Positions 58,849-64,000 of a stretch of 64,000 nucleotides of DNA are shown here, piece by piece. Made by a program: the position numbers and the translations under genes. Location of the stretch: positions 21,478,853 through 21,542,852 of the forward strand of contig CM052358.1 of NCBI GenBank assembly GCA_028551475.1, in the 5' to 3' direction. Each line of letters begins with the position of its first letter. Positions within the stretch are counted from its first letter, which is position 1. The stretch is from Casuarina equisetifolia (taxonomy: Eukaryota; Streptophyta; Magnoliopsida; Fagales; Casuarinaceae). The notes beneath the pieces were generated by a model. The model was not told where the DNA came from. It did no database searches and saw only the letters and a list, made by a program, of their open reading frames with translations.

Positions 58849-61002
58849 ATGCCTAATCATATCCTTTTCACTTTGTTTCTCTTCGGCATTTTCTCCACAA
58901 GTCATGCCTGCAACCAAATAGAATACGAGTCTTTGTTGTCCTTACCCGTTAGTACATCTTCTCCTCCTTTAAATTGGACTTCTATGGATTGTTGCCAGTG
59001 GGATGGTATTTCTTGTGATCACAAAGGTCAGGTTGTCCGTATTTGGCTACCCAATAGGGGCTTTAGTGGGAGTTTGTCTGCGTCTCTAGGAAACCTCACG
59101 TATCTCTTTCACCTCAATCTCTCCCACAATTCACTCTTAGGTGCTCTCCCGAAGAAACTCGTTTCATCCTTGAATCATCTCAAGGTACTTGATTTGAGCT
59201 ACAACAATATAATTGGAGATATTGGAGGTACATCTAATTTACCATACTCCATTCAAATAGTTGACATATCTAGTAATCACTTCTATGGTATGATCCCATC
59301 TTCATTTCTTCATAGACCAACCACGTTGATCCAACTCAATGTCAGCAACAATAGTTTAACAGGTCCTATTCCATCCTTCCCTTGCTTCAATTCTTCTTTT
59401 GTCAAGCTCCTTGATTTCTCTTTTAATTATCATAGTGGAAAAATTCCTCGAGGACTAAGGGCATGTTCCAAATTAAAGGCTTTTCAGGCAGGTTTTAACT
59501 CTCTCTTTGGATCTCTTCCTAGTGATATATACAATGGAGTAAGATTAGAAGAAATCTTCTTACCTTTTAAAAATCTTTCAGGATCCATTACCCATGACAT
59601 TTTGAACCTCACCAACCTCATCAACATTGATATACATGACAATCATTTGAGTAGCAAACTTCCTACAAATATTGGAAGACTCTTCAAATTAAAGTACTTA
59701 GTTCTTTATTCAAATTCCTTAATAGGTTCTTTACCCTTATCTCTAGAGAATTGCACAAACCTTGAAAAGTTGATATTACGGGACAATTTCTTTGAAGTTG
59801 ATATCTCTACTTTTAATTTCTCTAATCTTCATCAACTTACAATTATTGACCTAAAGGGTAATAATTTTTTTGGTAACTTGCCAATGAGTCTTTATTTTTG
59901 CATGTTCCTAGTAGCAATTCAACTTTTAGCCAATAGATTTGAAGGCTAAATCACTCCTCAGCTTTCTCAATTAAAACACTTATCGTACCTTTCACTTGCT
60001 CAAAATCAACTAACCAATATCACAAGGGCAATCAACATTTTGATGCATTGTAAGAAACTTAGTGTAGCCCTACTTAGAGCAAATTTTTTTCATGAGGCAA
60101 TGCCAAGTGATGACAATATTGTTGTTTCTAATGGATTTGAGAACATCCAATTCTTGGATATTGGTGCTTCATAACTAATTGGTCAGTTGCCAAAATGGCT
60201 ATCTACACTTAAGAAGCTACAAATTCTACAACTATGTTCCAATTTTATTGTAGGTTCAATTCCAAATTGGTTGTCAACTCTTCCAAGGCTCTTCCATTTA
60301 GATTTGAGTAGTAACCTCTTTTCAAGAGAACTTCCCAATGAGCTTTGTACACTACCAACATTGGTTTCAGTAGATGTTCCAATAGAAAAATGTTTAATTT
60401 TGCCAATTTTAAAAGGAAGCTCTTGGGAATACAATGCTCTTTCAAGTATGAAACCAAGAATATTGGTTGCACACAACTTTCTTAATGGCAACATTCCTAT
60501 TAAGATTGGCTATTTGAAGCTACTTCATCAACTAGATCTTAGTCACAACAATTTTAATGGCAACATTCCAGACCAAATATCTAAACTCATAGACCTGGAG
60601 GAATTGGACCTTTCTTCAAATCAATTGTTAGGTGAAATACCAACATCAATAACTAGTTTGCATTTTTTGTCCCATTTCAATGTTGCATTCAATCATTTAC
60701 AAGAACAAATACCATTTGGCACCCAACTACAAAGCTTTGATGCATTTGCATATAAGGGCAACCTTGATCTTTGTGGACCCTCACTTCCAAAGTGTTCTCA
60801 CAATGAAAGCAACAAAGGAAACAATTATATTAATAAAGAGGGAGATTGGCTTGGAATGCCTTGGTTTCTAATTCCTATAGCTATCGGATTTCTTGTAGGA
60901 TTTTGTGGAGTTTGTGGTCCTTTAATTTTTAACCACAAGTGGAGAGTTACATATTATCAATTTTTGGACAATGTAAAAGATAGGTTCAATATTATACCAT
61001 GA
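58849..61002 (+). pseudogene. LRR receptor-like protein H, open except for two nonsense codons
   Basis: The frame runs 717 codons from MPNHILFTLFLFGIFSTSHA to a stop at 61000-61002. It has the same plan as the intact RLP: cap with DCCQWDGISC, LRRs, island (about codons 498-545), last LRRs, cap NLDLCGPSLPKC, membrane helix with GFLVGFCGVCG, tail WRVTYYQFLDNVK. Two in-frame stops interrupt it: TAA at 59947-59949 (codon 367) and TAA at 60172-60174 (codon 442). Paralogues have Gln (CAA/CAG) at both. There are no frameshifts. I chose the ATG at 58849 because the upstream in-frame ATG at 58714 would place 45 unrelated residues before the signal peptide. A secreted 366-residue ectodomain fragment could still be made. 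Recent inactivation, or sequencing error, are both possible. Confidence 0.9.
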
Positions 61003-63430
61003 ATGTTGTTTTCCAAAATGTGCAAAAGGTTATGACGTATAGTCTTCTCTTTTATAGTTACTTGTTGGTTATTGTATGCTATGGTATCAATTTATGCCTC
61101 AGTTTAAACAATTTCATTCTCATTCTTTGTTGGATGTCACCATTAATTTTAACTAAGAATGACAATTAATAAACCAAAGTAATTAGCTATTATGGAACAA
61201 AACATACTTTTTGCATTAGGGTAAAAGAACAAGGAAAATGGGAATTGAAAAATCTAATATATCTCTCTCAATCCAATCCTAAAGGTGCACTGAGTTGAAA
61301 GGCTTGTGGGATAACAAAATTGCAAATATAAAACACGAAATATTATAGGTAATAATATGTCAGCTAATCAATTATGCATATTTCTCTTATATTTCTCATA
61401 TAAGTTATTCAAAGCTTTCTTTCTTGAACTAGATGCTTTATAACTTGAATTCTTTTAGTGTTTCGTTTTGAAAATCAATACCACTCAAATAGGATTTTTG
61501 CTTTCCAAATTTAAAAAAAGAAAAAAGAAAGAAAGATAATACAGATTTTGATTTACTTAACATACAAGATCCAAAATTCTAAATATTGTGCAAAACAAGA
61601 TATATCTTTCTTATCTTATTCAATCCATTAATCACAAGGAATCAACAAGTTGATATTACAATGAATTTCATAAAAAAATTACACCCTCATTGAAACAACC
61701 AAGCTAATGATAGTTTGCCTTCTTTCTCCCCAACAAGGATCATTATTAAGTTCTGAAGTTGTTTAAAGTTTCTCTTTTGCTTCTTAGACATGTAACATGT
61801 AACACCAAATCTGGAAGCTCACCTGAGCAGTAGGACTGTTTTTAGGATGAAGCTGCAATGACAACTAACTTAACGTTGTTATAAATTACTCATGAGAAGC
61901 CGTTCTACGAATGCATTAACTTATCAAGATGCTGATCCATACTTGTATCATTGGCTCATAATTTTTAAGCTTAGCTCGTGTGTCATGCAATAAGACTGAA
62001 AGCAGGTTCTGTCACAGTTAAAGTGCTCTCAAAGCAGGTGCTGTGAAGTTTTTAGAAATTTCTTTGGCTTAAGCGGTGCAGTAGCTAAGTCCATGAAGCG
62101 GTGGCCTTTCAAAATTTATATGCTGTGAAGTTAGAAGGATAGAAAGGGTGTGAGACGTCTTCGAGCAGAACAGAGAAAACAAAGAAAAGAGAGAGCTGCA
62201 GAATTTTCCATTTTTTGGTGTTCTGTTGCAGAAACGTTACAAGCTTCACAAAATCAATCTATTAAGCTGTTCTATTCTATTGTAAGTTTGAAATACTCTC
62301 CTGTGAAGTCTAAAGGGTGTATTGGCGACATGGAAAGAGTAGAAATCTGATCTGAAAGAGTTGTACGAGCACATTTATCCTCAGTTTGAGAACAGAAATC
62401 CCCTGTTCTGCCTGTGGGATATGGGCAATTTTGGTCAAACTACGTAAATTCTGTGTGCCTTCTTTTACTCTAGTTCTTGCTGCCATTTATCATATAGGTG
62501 TTAGGAATCATTGTTTTGAATTTCATAATATTTGGAGCTGTGTGCAATTATTTAGAAGCCAAACAATCTGCTGTACTAGGAGTGCAGGTTCTGCAGAAAA
62601 GTTTCTACAGAAAGTTTTTCGCTGTTTTGTAGTATTTTATGCTCAACAACACCACCGGACTAAATCAGCTTTTCAGCACACAGTAGATCCGTGGCTAGAG
62701 TAAGAAGAAGCTGTGAAGTGTCATTTGGGTGGTGAAGGGGGATGGGGCTCTGTGTTTTAGAACACTGTTTGGCATTTGGGAGGTTCTGGTTTCCCCCCTT
62801 TTTTTCTTTTCATTTGATTCTCAAAATTGGGCGAAAGTCCAAGATTAGGCAGCGAGTAGATTTGGAAGAATTCGTTCAATCGAAGCATCCGCTCACTCGT
62901 TAAATTGATAAATACGAAGAATATGATGAATGCATCAGATACACCTTTGCCTCATTACAAATATTATGGTACAAGAAACAATGAAGAATCCGAGTGCTTC
63001 CAACCTCCCAGACCCATTCTAGTTTATAAAATATGCGTGGGATCAGTTTTACACGTACTATGGGAGCCTGTGAAGTCCTCTAGATGTCTAAGCATAATGA
63101 GACGTAGCTACTATATCATATTCACAACCAGATCAGACATGGTATAACCTCCAAATTCAGTATGTAAATAACTAAAAGATGTATCAAATACATTACGATA
63201 ACAGTAACTTTGGTCCATTTACTGCTCTTGAAAATAAATCTCAAAATTTTATATTTGTGGATAATATCAGTTCCAGGAAGTTATCTTCTTTAAACTGTCA
63301 TGCGAATGACTGAAAGCTATGGATCTTTTAGGCTTTTCCACAGGGAGTCCAAAATTTCTTCGGTGCTGGACATCACATGTTGGTTAGACTCACATACTGT
63401 CATGCGAATGCTTTATTAGCCCAACTACCC
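61003..63430. other. RLP 3' flank and unassigned spacer
   Basis: 61003-61160 resembles the 3' flanks of the other RLPs. The rest contains short open frames (62150-62350, 62386-62703, 62905-63147) with no domain I recognise. The stretch around 62150-62700 is less AT-rich and could be an old element, but I have no firm evidence. Confidence 0.4.
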
Positions 63431-63439
63431 CCACAAGTT

Positions 63440-64000
63440 CGCCAACTTTTGGTGACTGCGGATGGTTGGGATTGGGCAGTACAGTCTTTCAAACATGAAC
63501 CCAACAATACACGTTAGAAACAATAGTCTCAATGGTAACATTCCTTTGAGATTGGCCATTTAAAGCAGCTTCTCTCTTTTGATCTTTCTTATAACAATTT
63601 CCACACCAAATAGCTAAGCTTGTAAACCTTGAAAGCCTAGACCTTTCTATAAATCAATTTTCAGGGGAAATACTAGGGTCACTGGCTCACCGGAATGTCC
63701 TGTCCTACTTTAAGTTTGTGTAAAATACTCTAAATGGACCAATACCATTAGGACCTCGGCTTCAAAGGTTTGATGCCTCTGAATATGAGGGGCAATCTAA
63801 AACTTTGTGGACCCCACTTCCAAAGTCTGCCAGTATTGTCAAAAACAACTGAGGCAACCATATTCATAATGAGAAATATAGGCTCCAAATGCCGTGGTCT
63901 CTAGTTTCGGTGGTTGTTGGTTTTATTGCTGGCTTTTTGAGGAGTTTGTTTAATTTTTAGCCATATGTGGAAACTTTAGTTTGAACAACAAACAAGCTGA
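63440..64000 (+). pseudogene. RLP relic I, running to the window end
   Basis: The match to the intact RLP starts inside the island ('ggatggttgggattgggcag', corresponding to GAGWNWEYKN). It continues through the last LRRs, the closing cap ('gtggaccccacttccaaag', 63810 on), the juxtamembrane 'atgccgtggtctctagtttc' and the membrane helix. Several small indels and stops break the frame. The 5' two thirds of the gene are missing here. The tail is at the window edge, so the 3' end is not fixed. Confidence 0.88.

Noticed and set aside
47807-61002. Kinase domain for the RLP genes
   Set aside because: All copies end with a short tail after the membrane helix. No kinase motif follows in the flanks, so they are RLPs and not PSY1R/PSKR kinases.

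Overview
The window looks like nuclear DNA of a eudicot plant. It has AT-rich intergenic DNA, GT-AG introns, a WIP-type zinc-finger exon, a 12-exon ZIP zinc transporter, a mitochondrial CcmE gene, a cluster of plant LRR receptor-like proteins (RLPs) and a plant-type L1 LINE. I cannot name the species.

Layout. (1) 1-17.7 kb is a gene region with little repeat content. It holds the last exon of a WIP zinc-finger gene (+), the complete ZTP29-like zinc transporter (-, 7607-14736), and the GC-rich intronless CCME gene (+, 16957-17709). The WIP/ZTP29 pair recalls the Arabidopsis neighbours At3g20880 (WIP4) and At3g20870 (ZTP29). (2) 18-33.4 kb is the first part of an RLP cluster. One intact gene (28006-30201) lies among a pseudogene, several relics, duplicated flanks, a 145-bp minisatellite and LTR-element scraps. 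(3) 33.4-47.4 kb is a repeat block: a copia-like gag fossil, then a tandem array of about 960-bp monomers interrupted by a 4.8-kb L1 LINE whose 5' part is inverted. (4) 47.4-64 kb is the second part of the RLP cluster. It holds a pseudogene with several breaks (47807-49977), a nearly intact copy with only two nonsense codons (58849-61002), and a relic running to the window end.

The RLPs share the ectodomain plan of the PSY1R/RLP2/RLP3 group: signal peptide, Cys-pair cap, LRRs, island, LRRs, acidic juxtamembrane, GxxxG membrane helix and short tail without kinase. Promoters and 3' flanks were duplicated with the coding regions. A short upstream module recurs at least nine times, often where no coding sequence remains. 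The main things to re-examine are this module, the 960-bp array with inner and outer monomer subtypes, the twin-priming-like LINE inversion, and the excess of C-to-T nonsense codons in the RLP copies. No CRISPR array, rRNA or convincing tRNA was seen.
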